From Limnobacter parvus (GTDB lineage: Bacteria; Pseudomonadota; Gammaproteobacteria; Burkholderiales; Burkholderiaceae_B), in NCBI RefSeq assembly GCF_024623725.1, contig NZ_JANKHG010000018.1, forward strand, positions 370,602 to 434,601: a stretch of DNA of 64,000 nt, in the 5' to 3' direction. Both the position numbers and the translations under genes were made by a program. The notes under the pieces are model-generated. The model saw only the letters and a list, made by a program, of their open reading frames with translations, did not search any database and was not told the origin of the DNA. Shown here one piece after another: positions 9,024 through 18,545 of the stretch; within the stretch, counting starts at the first letter, position 1; every line of letters starts with the position of its first letter.

Positions 9024-9818
9024 GTGGCGGCAGAACTTACCAAATATGCAATCTGGTTGTTAAGCCCTTTGGGTTTGTGGCTTGCCCTGTGCGCATTGGC
9101 TGGTTTGGGCTTGTTTGGCGGGCGCAAGTGGCGCAAACGTGTGTTGGTGCTGGCGCATGTTCAGTTGGTGGTATTTAGCTTGCCTTGGGTAAGTGATGCC
9201 ATGCTGGGCGGCTTGGAAAATGAAGCCACCGCGCTGGAAATTAGCCGACCCTTGCCTGCCAAAGTGGATGCAATCGTGGTGCTGGGCGGGGGCCTGGAGG
9301 GGCGTTATGAAGGACTCAGAACTTTACCGGATTTGAATGACGCGGGTGATCGGGTGTGGCAAGGCGCGCGTCTTTACAAGCAAGGGGTGGCCGAACGTGT
9401 GGTGTTAAGCGGTGGGCAGTTCTCTGCCGACCCAAGGCGCGAAGCCGAGGCCCATGGCATGAGAATTTTCATGACCGACATGGGTGTACCCGACAGCGCA
9501 ATGGTGATTGAGAGCAGCTCGAGAACCACGTTCGAGAACGCCTTGCGCACCCGTGAAATGTTGGGTACTGATGCACGCACCATTGCATTGGTAACTTCAG
9601 CATTTCACATGGGTCGCTCGGTGTTGTGGTTTGAAAAAGCAGGCTTCACGGTGTACCCGGTGCGCACCGACATTCGGGTGTTGTATGAACAGCGCCCCGT
9701 CTGGGAATGGCTGCCAAAACCGCAGGCACTTGAAGAAAGCACCACAGCCATCAAGGAGTATTTGGGCCGTTTGCAATTGAAAGTAAGTGGTGCCTATGCC
9801 GCAGGTGGCGCACCATGA
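9024..9818 (+). CDS. YdcF/ElyC/SanA family (DUF218) membrane protein
   Basis: Inner-membrane protein with two N-terminal hydrophobic segments and a DUF218 domain: AIVVLGGG, a central GGQFSADP and EAEAHGM region, the SSRTTFENA motif, and LVTSAFHMGRS near the end. Relatives (ElyC, SanA) influence cell-envelope integrity in enterobacteria; the activity is not established. I chose GTG 9024 because GGAGG at 9014-9018 precedes it by 5 nt; TTG 9000 is an in-frame alternative without such a site. The stop overlaps the following aapJ-like gene by 4 nt. Confidence 0.85.
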   Translation: MAAELTKYAIWLLSPLGLWLALCALAGLGLFGGRKWRKRVLVLAHVQLVVFSLPWVSDAMLGGLENEATALEISRPLPAKVDAIVVLGGGLEGRYEGLRTLPDLNDAGDRVWQGARLYKQGVAERVVLSGGQFSADPRREAEAHGMRIFMTDMGVPDSAMVIESSSRTTFENALRTREMLGTDARTIALVTSAFHMGRSVLWFEKAGFTVYPVRTDIRVLYEQRPVWEWLPKPQALEESTTAIKEYLGRLQLKVSGAYAAGGAP

Positions 9819-10834
9819 AATGGCTGAATTTCATGGTTGCAGCCTTTCTGGGTTTCAGCATGATTGGCACTGCACATGCAGGCCCGGTGCTTGATGCAAT
9901 TCACAAACGCGACGCTGTGCGCTGTGGCGTTAGCAGCGGGGTGGCCGGATTTTCTGCATTGGGTGCAGATGGTCTATGGCGCGGTCTTGATGTTTCGGTG
10001 TGCCGTGCGGTGGCCGCCGCCGTTTTGGGCAATGCACAGAAAGTGGAATTCACGCCCTTAAGTTCACAACAACGTTTTGCCGCGTTGCAGGCGGGGCAAA
10101 TCGACATCCTTTCGCGCAACACCACCTGGACCCTTAGCCGCGATGCCGGCTTGAATGTGCATTTCACCGCAATCACTTATTTCGATGGTCAAGGCATTTT
10201 AATGCCCACGCATTTCGGTGTAAAAAGCGCCAAAGAATTGAACGGTGCGGAAATTTGCGTGCAGTCAGGCACCACCAATGAAAAAAATTTAAGCACCTAC
10301 TTGGGTATGCAAGGAATCAAGGCCAAAGCCATCGTGTACGACAATTTCGAGGCGGCTTACAAAGCTTTTTTCAGTGGCCGGTGCCAGGCGTTTTCCACCG
10401 ATGTGTCGGCGTTGATTGGTTTGAAAAGCAGCCAAAGCGGCAAGCCCGATGCTTACACCGTGTTGCCTGAAGTGTTTTCCAAAGAACCCCTTGGCCCAGC
10501 CGTGTTGCGCGGCGACGATGAATTTTTCGCCATTGTGAAGTGGGTGGTATTCGCCATGATCGAAGCTGAAGAACTCGGTGTGGGGCAAGCCAATATTGAA
10601 CAAGCTTTGCACAGCAAAAACCCGGCCGTACAGCGGTTTCTTGGCGGAGCTGAAAACCTGGGAAAACCACTGGGTTTGCCGCAGGACTGGGTGGTGAAAA
10701 TAATTCAACAAGTGGGCAATTACGGCGAGGTGTTCGATGCAAATTTGGGCAAGCAATCGCCCTTGAAGCTGGAACGCGGGCTGAATGCCCTGTGGACCCA
10801 AGGCGGGCTGATGTACGCCCCGCCTTTGCGCTAA
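9815..10834 (+). CDS. aapJ: General L-amino-acid ABC transporter, substrate-binding protein
   Basis: Periplasmic binding protein of the AapJ/BztA type for polar amino acids. A signal peptide ends around GTAHA (residue 22). Family features follow: RDAVRCGVS, GLWRGLDVSVCRAVAAAV, a conserved QDIL-like QIDILSRNTTWTLSRD block, and GAEICVQSGTT. ATG overlaps the upstream stop (ATGA). Two permease genes follow directly, making a J-Q-M order as in Rhizobium aapJQMP. Confidence 0.9.
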   Translation: MKWLNFMVAAFLGFSMIGTAHAGPVLDAIHKRDAVRCGVSSGVAGFSALGADGLWRGLDVSVCRAVAAAVLGNAQKVEFTPLSSQQRFAALQAGQIDILSRNTTWTLSRDAGLNVHFTAITYFDGQGILMPTHFGVKSAKELNGAEICVQSGTTNEKNLSTYLGMQGIKAKAIVYDNFEAAYKAFFSGRCQAFSTDVSALIGLKSSQSGKPDAYTVLPEVFSKEPLGPAVLRGDDEFFAIVKWVVFAMIEAEELGVGQANIEQALHSKNPAVQRFLGGAENLGKPLGLPQDWVVKIIQQVGNYGEVFDANLGKQSPLKLERGLNALWTQGGLMYAPPLR

Positions 10835-10846
10835 GGCTGGCACCGC

Positions 10847-11674
10847 GTGAACTTTGAATTTTTAACCGACCCTGCGGGCTTTGGCCTTAGCGAAGGCTGG
10901 TGGCCAGTGGCCTTCGATTCGCCTTACTGGCAAATTTTGTTGGCGGGTTTGTTGAACACCTTGAAGGTGGCATTGCCTGCATTGCTGCTTTCCACCTTGC
11001 TGGGTTTGTTCATTGGGCTGGGCCAGCTGGTGCAGCACCCGCTACTCAAGGGGCTGTGCAGGGGCTATGTGAACCTGTTTCGAAATATTCCACTGTTGCT
11101 TCAACTGCTGGCCATTTACTTTGCCATTACCCAGTTTTTGCCGATTGCCAGCCAGGCTTGGTCTATCGGCGACACTGTGTTCATCAGCAAAAGTGGTCTG
11201 GCCATTCCCACGTTTTCTGAAACACCTGTGCGCGGGCGCTTTTCGATTGAAGGGGGTTGGGTGCTTAGCCCGGAATACCTGGCCGTCCTTCTTGCACTGG
11301 TTGTGTACACCGCAGCTTTTGTTGCTGAAGTGGTGCGTGCCGGCATACAGACCGTGAAGCCGGGCATGCGCCAGGGCGCCTTGGCTTTGGGTTTGAACCC
11401 TGCGCAAACCACACGGCATGTGGTGTTGCCTTTGGCCTTGCGGGTTATGGTCCCCTCACTTTCCAACCAGTACTTGAACCTGTTGAAAAATGCCTCGCTG
11501 GGTGTGGCGGTGGGTTATCCGGAATTGGTGTCGGTGGCCAACACAGCAATTAACCAAAGTGGCAAGGCGGTTGAATGCGTGCTCATTATTTTGTTCACCT
11601 ATGCGCTGCTTAGTGCGGTGGCATCCGGCCTGATGAATGTGTTGAACACCCGCGTGAACCGGGGGGTACTGTGA
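10847..11674 (+). CDS. aapQ: General L-amino-acid ABC transporter permease AapQ
   Basis: Inner-membrane permease of the His/Glu/Gln/Arg family. The N-terminal NTLKVALPALLLSTLLG segment and the cytoplasmic EAA-like loop (AGIQTVKPGMRQGALALG, then a VLPLALRVMVPSL strand) are present. It starts at GTG 10847, 13 nt after aapJ, and its TGA overlaps the GTG of aapM. At 275 residues it is shorter than typical AapQ (about 400), because the extra N-terminal helices are reduced. Confidence 0.85.
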   Translation: MNFEFLTDPAGFGLSEGWWPVAFDSPYWQILLAGLLNTLKVALPALLLSTLLGLFIGLGQLVQHPLLKGLCRGYVNLFRNIPLLLQLLAIYFAITQFLPIASQAWSIGDTVFISKSGLAIPTFSETPVRGRFSIEGGWVLSPEYLAVLLALVVYTAAFVAEVVRAGIQTVKPGMRQGALALGLNPAQTTRHVVLPLALRVMVPSLSNQYLNLLKNASLGVAVGYPELVSVANTAINQSGKAVECVLIILFTYALLSAVASGLMNVLNTRVNRGVL

Positions 11675-12657
11675 ACGCCAGCGTGGTGCTTAACCGCTTT
11701 TTGTGGGTGGCACTGCCCCTGTTGCTGGCACCCGTGGTGTGGGCGTTGGTGGATTGGGCGGTGTTCAGCGCCGTATTTCGGCCTGATCTGCAAGCCTGCC
11801 AACAAGCCGCCGGGCAGGGTGCCTGCTGGGGTGTGGTGGCTGAAAAGTGGCGGGTCATCTTGTTTGGCCGCTACCCGGCGGCCGAGCAGTGGCGTGCGGG
11901 CATGGTGCTGGTGGTGTGGTCGTTGTTGCTGTTTGCCACGGCGGCGCGGGTGTTCAAACCCAAAACAGCTTTCACGCTGTGGGCGGTTTTGCTGCCTGCC
12001 AGCGCATTGTTGCTTCACGGCGGCTTTGCTCGCTTGCCCACAGTGCCCACCGCCTTGTGGGGTGGTTTACCACTCACCCTGATCTTAAGCACCGTGGGTT
12101 TTGGCGTGGCCTTTCCGTTGGGGCTGTTGTTGGCTTTGGGCAGGCAATCTACCTTCGCGCCGGTTCGCCGTTTTTGTATTGCCTACATTGAATTGTTGCG
12201 GGCCTTGCCACTGGTTACAGTGCTGTTTTTGGCGGCTTTTGTATTGCCCTTGTGGTTACCCGGCGATGGTTTCGATTTGTTCACCCGCGTGCTGTTTACC
12301 ATTGCCTTGTTCAGCGCTGCCTACCTTGCTGAAGTGCTTCGCGGTGGTTTGCAGGCAGTACCCCAAGGCCAGGCCATGGCGGCCAAGGCGTTGGGTTTGA
12401 ATGTTGTACAGCGCAATGTGCAGGTGGTGTTGCCACAGGCCATCAAGGCGTGTTTGCCCAGCCTTATCAACAGCTTCATTACCTTGTTCAAGGAGTGTTC
12501 ACTGGTCACCATCGTGGCCTTGTTCGAATTAACTGGCTCGCTAACCCTGGCGCTGGCAGGCGACGTGCAGTGGCGCAGTTTTTATCTGGAAGGGTATTTG
12601 TTCATTGCGCTGCTGTATTGGGCCTATTGCTTTGGCTTGTCGAAAACGGTCAAATAG
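11671..12657 (+). CDS. aapM: General L-amino-acid ABC transporter permease AapM
   Basis: Second permease of the heterodimer. Starts at GTG 11671, overlapping the aapQ stop. It has several hydrophobic segments and a large insertion typical of AapM. The C-terminal permease core has GLPLTLILSTVGFGVAFPLG, an RALPLVTVLF segment and the EAA loop GLQAVPQGQAMAAKALGL. The usual fourth gene, the ATPase aapP, does not follow; the next gene is an unrelated lipase 115 nt downstream. The pump must borrow an ATPase coded elsewhere or is non-functional. Confidence 0.87.
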   Translation: MNASVVLNRFLWVALPLLLAPVVWALVDWAVFSAVFRPDLQACQQAAGQGACWGVVAEKWRVILFGRYPAAEQWRAGMVLVVWSLLLFATAARVFKPKTAFTLWAVLLPASALLLHGGFARLPTVPTALWGGLPLTLILSTVGFGVAFPLGLLLALGRQSTFAPVRRFCIAYIELLRALPLVTVLFLAAFVLPLWLPGDGFDLFTRVLFTIALFSAAYLAEVLRGGLQAVPQGQAMAAKALGLNVVQRNVQVVLPQAIKACLPSLINSFITLFKECSLVTIVALFELTGSLTLALAGDVQWRSFYLEGYLFIALLYWAYCFGLSKTVK

Positions 12658-12772
12658 CAGGCAGAGAACCCAAGCGTTAGAGTTGAATTTCTAGCGCTAA
12701 AAAAATAATAAGTGTACATTTGTGCACTAAATTGCACACCACACAATATGCATTCCATGGCGGAGACAGACC

Positions 12773-14059
12773 ATGAACAAAAAAACCGAACCCAGCACCG
12801 GCGAGAAAATCGAAGGCACCTTGAACTTCGTGGGCGACTCCATTGCACAGGCTGCCACTCGGGTGCATGAACTTCACCGCGCCATCAGCGACATGCCGTT
12901 TAAAGCTGTGGGCGCGGCCACCTTGAATGCCAGCAAGCCGGTTGAATCCATTCACAACGAAATTACCGACCTGGTCTATGGCGCGGTGCGCGAAGCGGGC
13001 AAGGGTGTGTTTTCAGGCGCAGCCTGGGTGGTGCGCCAAGCCAATCAAAGTTTGGCCTCGCCACAAATTATCGATCAGGCCATGGGCGGTGAATTGATGG
13101 ACCAGGTGGACCACCTGCCCATGCCCACTGCACCGAATGCGAAAACCGACAAGCGGGTTTCTGCCATTTCCAGTGCCATCAATGGTGTGTTTGGCGACCA
13201 CTTAACCGCCACGCGCAACCCCATGCAAGTCCGCATGAATTTGTATGCGAACGGCCAGGCTTTGGCGGCAGACCAGGCCTCGCTAATGGCCCAGTTTCCC
13301 AATGCGAAAAATCATTTGATTGTTTTTGTGCATGGCCTGTGCTGTAACGAAGACAGCTGGCAGATGTATTACAACCCCAGCGAGCCCGCCACGCGCCCCT
13401 ATGGCGACAAGCTGCAAGATGAGTTTCCTGTGACCTCGATTTACCTGCGATACAACACAGGCCGCAACATCGATGCAAATGCCCGTCAGTTCAAACGCCT
13501 GTTGAACAAGCTGGTGCGCAACTGGCCAGTGGCCGTTGAAGGCATTACTTTGGTGGGCCACAGCATGGGTGGATTGGTAAGCCGAGCCGTGGTTGAAGCG
13601 CTAACTGATGACGACATTATCCTGAAACGCGCCATTCGTGACGTGGTGTGTCTGGGCTCACCCCATGCGGGTGCACCGTTGGCTCGGCTGGCTGCAGCGG
13701 GCGAACAGCTGTTTGGAAAATTTGAATTGTCCAAGCCGATTGGCAAGGTGTTGGGCGTGCGTTCAAGAGGTATTCGTGATTTGAAAGACGGGCTGGGCGC
13801 TTTGCAAGCACAGGGTGGTCAGGAAGTGATGTTTCACTTGATTGGGTCAACGATTGGCGATCACACTTCGTCCTGGCTAAACACCACGGTTGGTGATGGC
13901 CTTGTCACGCCCGATTCCGCATTGGCGGACGATACAGGCCGTGCGCAACGGGTCACCTTCGCGCAAAAGCATCACATGACCTTGCTGAACGACCCTGATG
14001 TGTTCCTTGAATTGCGCATGGTGCTGCGCCAGCACTTGCGGCAAAAACAGCTCAACTAA
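12773..14059 (+). CDS. Alpha/beta-hydrolase, lipase/PGAP1-like
   Basis: 428-residue serine hydrolase. The oxyanion strand LIVFVHGLCCNEDSW and the nucleophile elbow GHSMGG (Ser264) are clear; the C-terminal His is probably in QKHHMTLL. About 150 residues of helical sequence without a recognised domain precede the hydrolase. There is no signal peptide, so it is probably cytosolic or surface-associated by another route. The gene stands alone, with an AT-rich 115-nt leader that may hold its promoter, and ends overlapping by 4 nt the stop of a convergent hypothetical gene. Substrate (triacylglycerol, polyhydroxyalkanoate, other esters) is not determined. Confidence 0.8.
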   Translation: MNKKTEPSTGEKIEGTLNFVGDSIAQAATRVHELHRAISDMPFKAVGAATLNASKPVESIHNEITDLVYGAVREAGKGVFSGAAWVVRQANQSLASPQIIDQAMGGELMDQVDHLPMPTAPNAKTDKRVSAISSAINGVFGDHLTATRNPMQVRMNLYANGQALAADQASLMAQFPNAKNHLIVFVHGLCCNEDSWQMYYNPSEPATRPYGDKLQDEFPVTSIYLRYNTGRNIDANARQFKRLLNKLVRNWPVAVEGITLVGHSMGGLVSRAVVEALTDDDIILKRAIRDVVCLGSPHAGAPLARLAAAGEQLFGKFELSKPIGKVLGVRSRGIRDLKDGLGALQAQGGQEVMFHLIGSTIGDHTSSWLNTTVGDGLVTPDSALADDTGRAQRVTFAQKHHMTLLNDPDVFLELRMVLRQHLRQKQLN

Positions 14060-14706
14060 ATGTTGTAAGTCGAGGTTCTGCTTTCCTGTAAAAACACACG
14101 CTGTGTGGTCAATAAATAATTCACCAACAAGTCGGCGTACGTGCGTTTGAATTTCGATTCGCGCATGCCGCTTTCAACCAGGTTCAGTCCGTAATATTTC
14201 AAGGCCAAATGGGCTTGTTGGCATTCTTTGGTCCAGCAGTCCAAAGGTTCCAGAATTTGACTCACCGCATCTTGAAAACCTGTGGTGAAGTTCAGGAAGT
14301 CGGATTCATTCATGTCCTCCAGCAATTCCAACGCATTGTGCTCAGCATGCAGGTGGTGCGTATGCAGGCCCACGCGGGGGCGCGATTGGAACACTGTCAG
14401 AATTTGAAACAACAGCGGTTCAGGCAGATGAGCACTGGGCACGCCATACAACAATTGAACCCGACTTAAATCGATTTGCAACTGCATGCCAAACAGCCCT
14501 GACACATTGCGTGAACTCAAAGCCCAACAGGCACCCAGTGTCTCGAAAAACACCTCACGCTCGAACGAGTATTTTTTGTATGGGCTGCTGTGCAGAACCC
14601 GGTAGGGTGCTCGAATGGTCATGGTGAATCCAATACCTCGCCGTTGATCGTTTAATGATTGTGGGCTGACAAGGATTGAATTGGCATCGCATAGGTGAGG
14701 GTTCAC
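14056..14706 (-). CDS. Conserved hypothetical protein, soluble
   Basis: No family recognised. The 216-residue frame begins at GTG 14706, but ATG 14622 (MTIRAPYRVLH) would give 188 residues; neither has a good ribosome-binding site. The protein is mixed alpha/beta with a His-rich patch (VGLHTHHLHAEHNAL) and two Trp. There is no signal peptide or membrane segment. It lies 41 nt downstream of a hybrid histidine kinase on the same strand, so it may belong to that kinase's operon. Its ribosomal frame ends overlapping the lipase stop. Confidence 0.55.
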   Translation of the reverse strand: MNPHLCDANSILVSPQSLNDQRRGIGFTMTIRAPYRVLHSSPYKKYSFEREVFFETLGACWALSSRNVSGLFGMQLQIDLSRVQLLYGVPSAHLPEPLLFQILTVFQSRPRVGLHTHHLHAEHNALELLEDMNESDFLNFTTGFQDAVSQILEPLDCWTKECQQAHLALKYYGLNLVESGMRESKFKRTYADLLVNYLLTTQRVFLQESRTSTYNI

Positions 14707-14747
14707 CGTTTCCGGGGAGGTTAACCTTTTCAGGGGGTTGGTTTCCC

Positions 14748-17600
14748 CTAGTGGGGGGTGGTGCTCTCAGCCAGTTCAGCGTACTTCCGAACCAATGTAG
14801 GCCAAACCGTGCGGATTTGCGAATGCACCTCGCGTGCGGTTAGCGTCTGCGTGTTTAAACCCTGCTCGAATTCGCGAAAGCTGTGATGTAGGCTATCTTC
14901 ATTCAGCAGTGCCAGCAAACTGACCATGGAATGAATTTCCCGAACAAAAGCCACCTCGTCGAGTTGCTGAAGGTGTCCCAGCAGTTTGTCAGGCAAGTCC
15001 GCGCAGTGTTTTAAAAACAGTGAGGGAATGGCCGGCAATGGCGGTGGTTCAAAGTCGATGGTGGCTTGTGTGTCCAATAGGTCCATCAAAGCACCGTAGA
15101 GCACATTTGCTTCCACGGGTTTGGTAATAAAATCAGTCATGCCCAGGTCCATGCAGCGTGTGCGTGTTTCTGAAAAAGCATGGCCCGTTAAACCCAGCAA
15201 AGGCGTGTCCATCCAACGTGTTTGGTCGCGTAGCCATGCAGTGAATTGATAACCATCCATGACCGGCATTTCAAGGTCGGTAATAATCAAGTCGAAATCT
15301 GGCGCATCGTTGGTGTCCAGCAAAGTCATCGCTTGTTGTCCGTTTTCGCACAGCGTCACATTCAGCGCCACTGCTTCAAGCAAAGTGCGAATCAGCACCT
15401 GATTCACCGGGTGGTCTTCCAGCACCAACACCTTCTTGCCTTGCAAAGTCAGGCGGGCGTCTTGCTCAATGCCCCGTGATGTGGGCACGGCTATTTCACC
15501 CCATGGCGTGGTGCATATGTCTTGTGCCAGCAAAGGGTGCGGCAGGTGAATCAGGCGTTTGCTTAAATCGCTGGGCAGCAGTTGAAGCAAAGCACTGTCG
15601 GCTGCCAGTAGATCGCGATCAATGGCCACAATGCGCAATGCCGGGTTGCTCAAATGCTCAAGCAGTTCCTTGGGCAAGGGGTGGTTTGGTTCAAAGGGAT
15701 CCGACTGCAGCAGCACCCAATCAAAACTTTGTGTATCCAGTTCGCTTAGGCAGGCCCCCAGCGTACTGACCTTGGTCAGCTGCAGGCCTGTCGATTCAAG
15801 CACGGATTGCACACAATCGGCCACCTGCCCCGGCTGTTGCATCAACAGGCCAGTTTGGTAGGCCAGCGGCATGGGTTCCAGAAAAATATCGCTGTCGTAA
15901 GTCAGCGGCACGGAAAACCAAAAGCAGCTGCCTTGGCCCTGTGCACTTTCAACTGAAATTTCGCCACCCATGCGTAAAGTCAGTTCTCTCGCAATGCTTA
16001 GACCCAAACCCGTTCCACCATACACGCGGCTAATGCTGGAATCACCTTGCGAAAATTTTTGAAAAATACGGTCCAGCTGCGACTTGCTTAAACCGGGCCC
16101 GGTGTCGTGCACTTCAATTCTTAAATCAAGCAAATTGTCGCTTCGGGTTTGCAGTTTTGAAAACACCCGAATTGACCCCGCCTCAGTAAACTTCACTGCA
16201 TTGCTCAACAGGTTGCTAAGCACTTGGCGCAGGCGCGATGGGTCGCCCACCAGGCTGCGGCCCAACTGGCCTGAATAACCCGGCGCAATGTCGTTCAGCA
16301 AGACCAAATGCCGGCTGGCTGCCTGACTTTGAACCGCCAAGAAAGAATTGGCCAGTACTTCGTCCAAAGTGAATGGAATTTGTTCAAATTCCACCATACC
16401 TGCTTCGGCTTTGGAAAAGTCAAGAATGTCGTTGAGCAGGCCAAGCAGCGACTTCGCAGCGTCTTGTACTTTCAACAAATAATTGCGTTCCTGCTCGGGC
16501 AAATTCGATTTCAGGGTCAGTGCCGTCATACCCAATATCGCATTCATGGGCGTGCGAATCTCATGGCTCATGTTTGCCAGCAAATGCCCCCGGGCTTCAA
16601 CTTGAGCCTCGGCACGTTCACGGCCCATTTTGGCTTCCAGCGCTGCCAATTGTGCTTCGCGGGCTGCATCGCCCTGTTCCAGTTCACGGCGAAACGAACC
16701 CACCATCACCGCAAATCCTTTGGACAAGTTCACCATTTCCGTGACGAACTTGGGTTCAGGCAACTGCACGCTGTAATTGCCTTTGGCAATTTTCTCGCTC
16801 GCTTTGTTGAAGTCACGCAAAGGCTCAACGACGAAACGCTGCAACATCGCCAAGCCCAACAAGGCCATCAGCGTAACCAATACACCCAAATACAAATCAA
16901 AATTGGCCGTCGTTTTAATGTTGTCCGTTTGTTCTGTAATCACATCCTGAAAGCCCAATTCCACCGCACGAATCCGTCCTTGAATTTCCGCGCGAACGGC
17001 ATTGGTCATGCCCAGGTATTCTTCCGAAAAAAGCATTTGAATGGCCAGGTCGTCGCGCACCTCGGCTTCTGAAACATATCGCTTGGCAACAGGGTCGTAC
17101 AGCCCTTGTGTCAGCGCAAACACAATTTGTTCACGTTCGCGAAGTTTGCGGCTTAGCGTCAGAATACTGTCTACCGATTCCTTCAACTGGCTGCCCAGCT
17201 GTGGCGCCAGGCGCTCCGGGTTCAGCAGCCTTTCTTCAAGCGTTGGGCCCTTGGCCAAGATCAACTCAACACGATCTGTGCTGCCCGCGATCAACTTGTT
17301 CCAGTACACATTGTTCACCGGGTACTCATAAACACGTTCGCCAGCGTGGGTATCCAGTAGCTCGTAGTAGTTCACCAGGTGCTGGCTGTTTTTGCCCACG
17401 GTGTAGGCCGCCACCATGGTTTGCAGCGCATCGAATTCGGATTGAACCAGGCGCAACTCGTTGATCGCGTTCAGGCGTTCGGTCAGCAGTTCGGTTTGGG
17501 TGGTTTGCAGTTGCTCTGCGCGCTCGCCCATCCACACGTTGGACGCAAGGCCAAGCAAGGTGGCAAACAACACGAAACGGAACAGGGCTGCCAGCTTCAT
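14748..17600 (-). CDS. Hybrid histidine kinase (TM-HAMP-HisKA-HATPase-pseudoREC-REC-Hpt-like)
   Basis: 950-residue membrane hybrid kinase. Transmembrane segments lie at about 5-22 and 235-256 and flank a helical periplasmic domain. HAMP (257-310) and a coiled coil lead into HisKA with ANMSHEIRTPMNA (His346), then HATPase (N-box near 465, GTGLGLSI near 530). A receiver-like domain (580-700) reads WVLLQSDPFEP where an acceptor Asp would be expected. A full receiver follows (IITDLEMPVMDG, Asp775), then a C-terminal helical region with REIHSM (His890) resembling a degenerate Hpt. The order repeats the degenerate-then-intact receiver layout of the two kinases at 3.3-8.1 kb. Its stimulus is unknown. 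Confidence 0.92.
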   Translation of the reverse strand: MKLAALFRFVLFATLLGLASNVWMGERAEQLQTTQTELLTERLNAINELRLVQSEFDALQTMVAAYTVGKNSQHLVNYYELLDTHAGERVYEYPVNNVYWNKLIAGSTDRVELILAKGPTLEERLLNPERLAPQLGSQLKESVDSILTLSRKLREREQIVFALTQGLYDPVAKRYVSEAEVRDDLAIQMLFSEEYLGMTNAVRAEIQGRIRAVELGFQDVITEQTDNIKTTANFDLYLGVLVTLMALLGLAMLQRFVVEPLRDFNKASEKIAKGNYSVQLPEPKFVTEMVNLSKGFAVMVGSFRRELEQGDAAREAQLAALEAKMGRERAEAQVEARGHLLANMSHEIRTPMNAILGMTALTLKSNLPEQERNYLLKVQDAAKSLLGLLNDILDFSKAEAGMVEFEQIPFTLDEVLANSFLAVQSQAASRHLVLLNDIAPGYSGQLGRSLVGDPSRLRQVLSNLLSNAVKFTEAGSIRVFSKLQTRSDNLLDLRIEVHDTGPGLSKSQLDRIFQKFSQGDSSISRVYGGTGLGLSIARELTLRMGGEISVESAQGQGSCFWFSVPLTYDSDIFLEPMPLAYQTGLLMQQPGQVADCVQSVLESTGLQLTKVSTLGACLSELDTQSFDWVLLQSDPFEPNHPLPKELLEHLSNPALRIVAIDRDLLAADSALLQLLPSDLSKRLIHLPHPLLAQDICTTPWGEIAVPTSRGIEQDARLTLQGKKVLVLEDHPVNQVLIRTLLEAVALNVTLCENGQQAMTLLDTNDAPDFDLIITDLEMPVMDGYQFTAWLRDQTRWMDTPLLGLTGHAFSETRTRCMDLGMTDFITKPVEANVLYGALMDLLDTQATIDFEPPPLPAIPSLFLKHCADLPDKLLGHLQQLDEVAFVREIHSMVSLLALLNEDSLHHSFREFEQGLNTQTLTAREVHSQIRTVWPTLVRKYAELAESTTPH

Positions 17601-17649
17601 TCGGCGGGAAAGGCTAGTTGCAGGAAGCCTCTATTCTTACCGGAAAAGC

Positions 17650-18426
17650 TTAGTGCGTGTGCAGTGATTGCACAATCAGCCAGATTGCCGCAATGATCAT
17701 GACCACCGCAAAGCTTCGGCGCAGTGCTTTTTCAGGCAGATAATGCGCAATCGCCACCCCCGCAGAAACGGTGAATAATCCGCCAAATGCGAGGGGCAGG
17801 CCGAGCGCCCAGTCTACCCGGTGGGCATTGGCATAGGTGGTCAGCGCCATGACGGAACTGGGTGCCACCAAGGCCAACGACAAGGCCTGTGCTGTGGTTT
17901 GGGTGTGCTTGAACACGCTGGTTAACAGGGGTGTGGCCACCAAGCCACCCCCCATGCCCAACAAGCCCATGCTGGTGCCACCCAGCACACCCACGAACGG
18001 CATGGTGACAGTGCGCGGTTCGTTGGAAAGGGTATTTCCATCGCTTGGATTCTTGCGCAGCATCAGCATGCGAAACCCAACTGCCAGCACAAACAGATTG
18101 AATATCCAGTGCAGCACGTTTTGATCAAGCTGCACTGCCAGCTTGGCGGTTAACCAGGTGGTAATGGTGGCGCTGATGCCAATCGCCAATACCGCAATCC
18201 AGGGCATGTGGTGGTGCTTGTGGTAGCGCCACCAGCCAATCAGCAGGTTGGGCACCATCAACACCAGCGCGGTGCCCTGGGCCAGGGCTTGGTCCATACC
18301 AAACCCGATGATAAAAAGCGGCACTGCAATAATGCCGCCCCCAATGCCAAACAGTCCACCAAAGAAACCCAAAGCCGCGCCCAGCGACAGGATAAGGAGC
18401 AAATCGGGTAGGGCGAGCCAAGACAT
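17650..18426 (-). CDS. TauE/SafE (TSUP) family anion exporter
   Basis: 258-residue inner-membrane protein with about eight hydrophobic segments. The two TSUP half-motifs are present: GGLFGIGGGIIAVP near the N-terminus and GLLGMGGGLVATP in the second half. Family members move sulfite, sulfonates or other organosulfur or carboxylate anions out of the cell. It is divergent from a LysR gene with 119 nt between them, which suggests that regulator controls it. The substrate is not readable from the sequence. Confidence 0.88.
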   Translation of the reverse strand: MSWLALPDLLLILSLGAALGFFGGLFGIGGGIIAVPLFIIGFGMDQALAQGTALVLMVPNLLIGWWRYHKHHHMPWIAVLAIGISATITTWLTAKLAVQLDQNVLHWIFNLFVLAVGFRMLMLRKNPSDGNTLSNEPRTVTMPFVGVLGGTSMGLLGMGGGLVATPLLTSVFKHTQTTAQALSLALVAPSSVMALTTYANAHRVDWALGLPLAFGGLFTVSAGVAIAHYLPEKALRRSFAVVMIIAAIWLIVQSLHTH

Positions 18427-18545
18427 GGGTGGGTGCGCTGTTGAATGAGGAAGGCCCCAGTGTATTCGTTATAAAAATTACTACAATGGCGCGATATTTA
18501 AAATATTATTAACAAATACACACGAATTGGACAAGGAGCAAGCTG

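Noticed and set aside
16308-17072. 254-codon plus-strand frame opposite the third hybrid kinase
   Set aside because: Composition is that of an antisense shadow (His/Gln/Phe-rich) and the opposite strand has clear kinase motifs.
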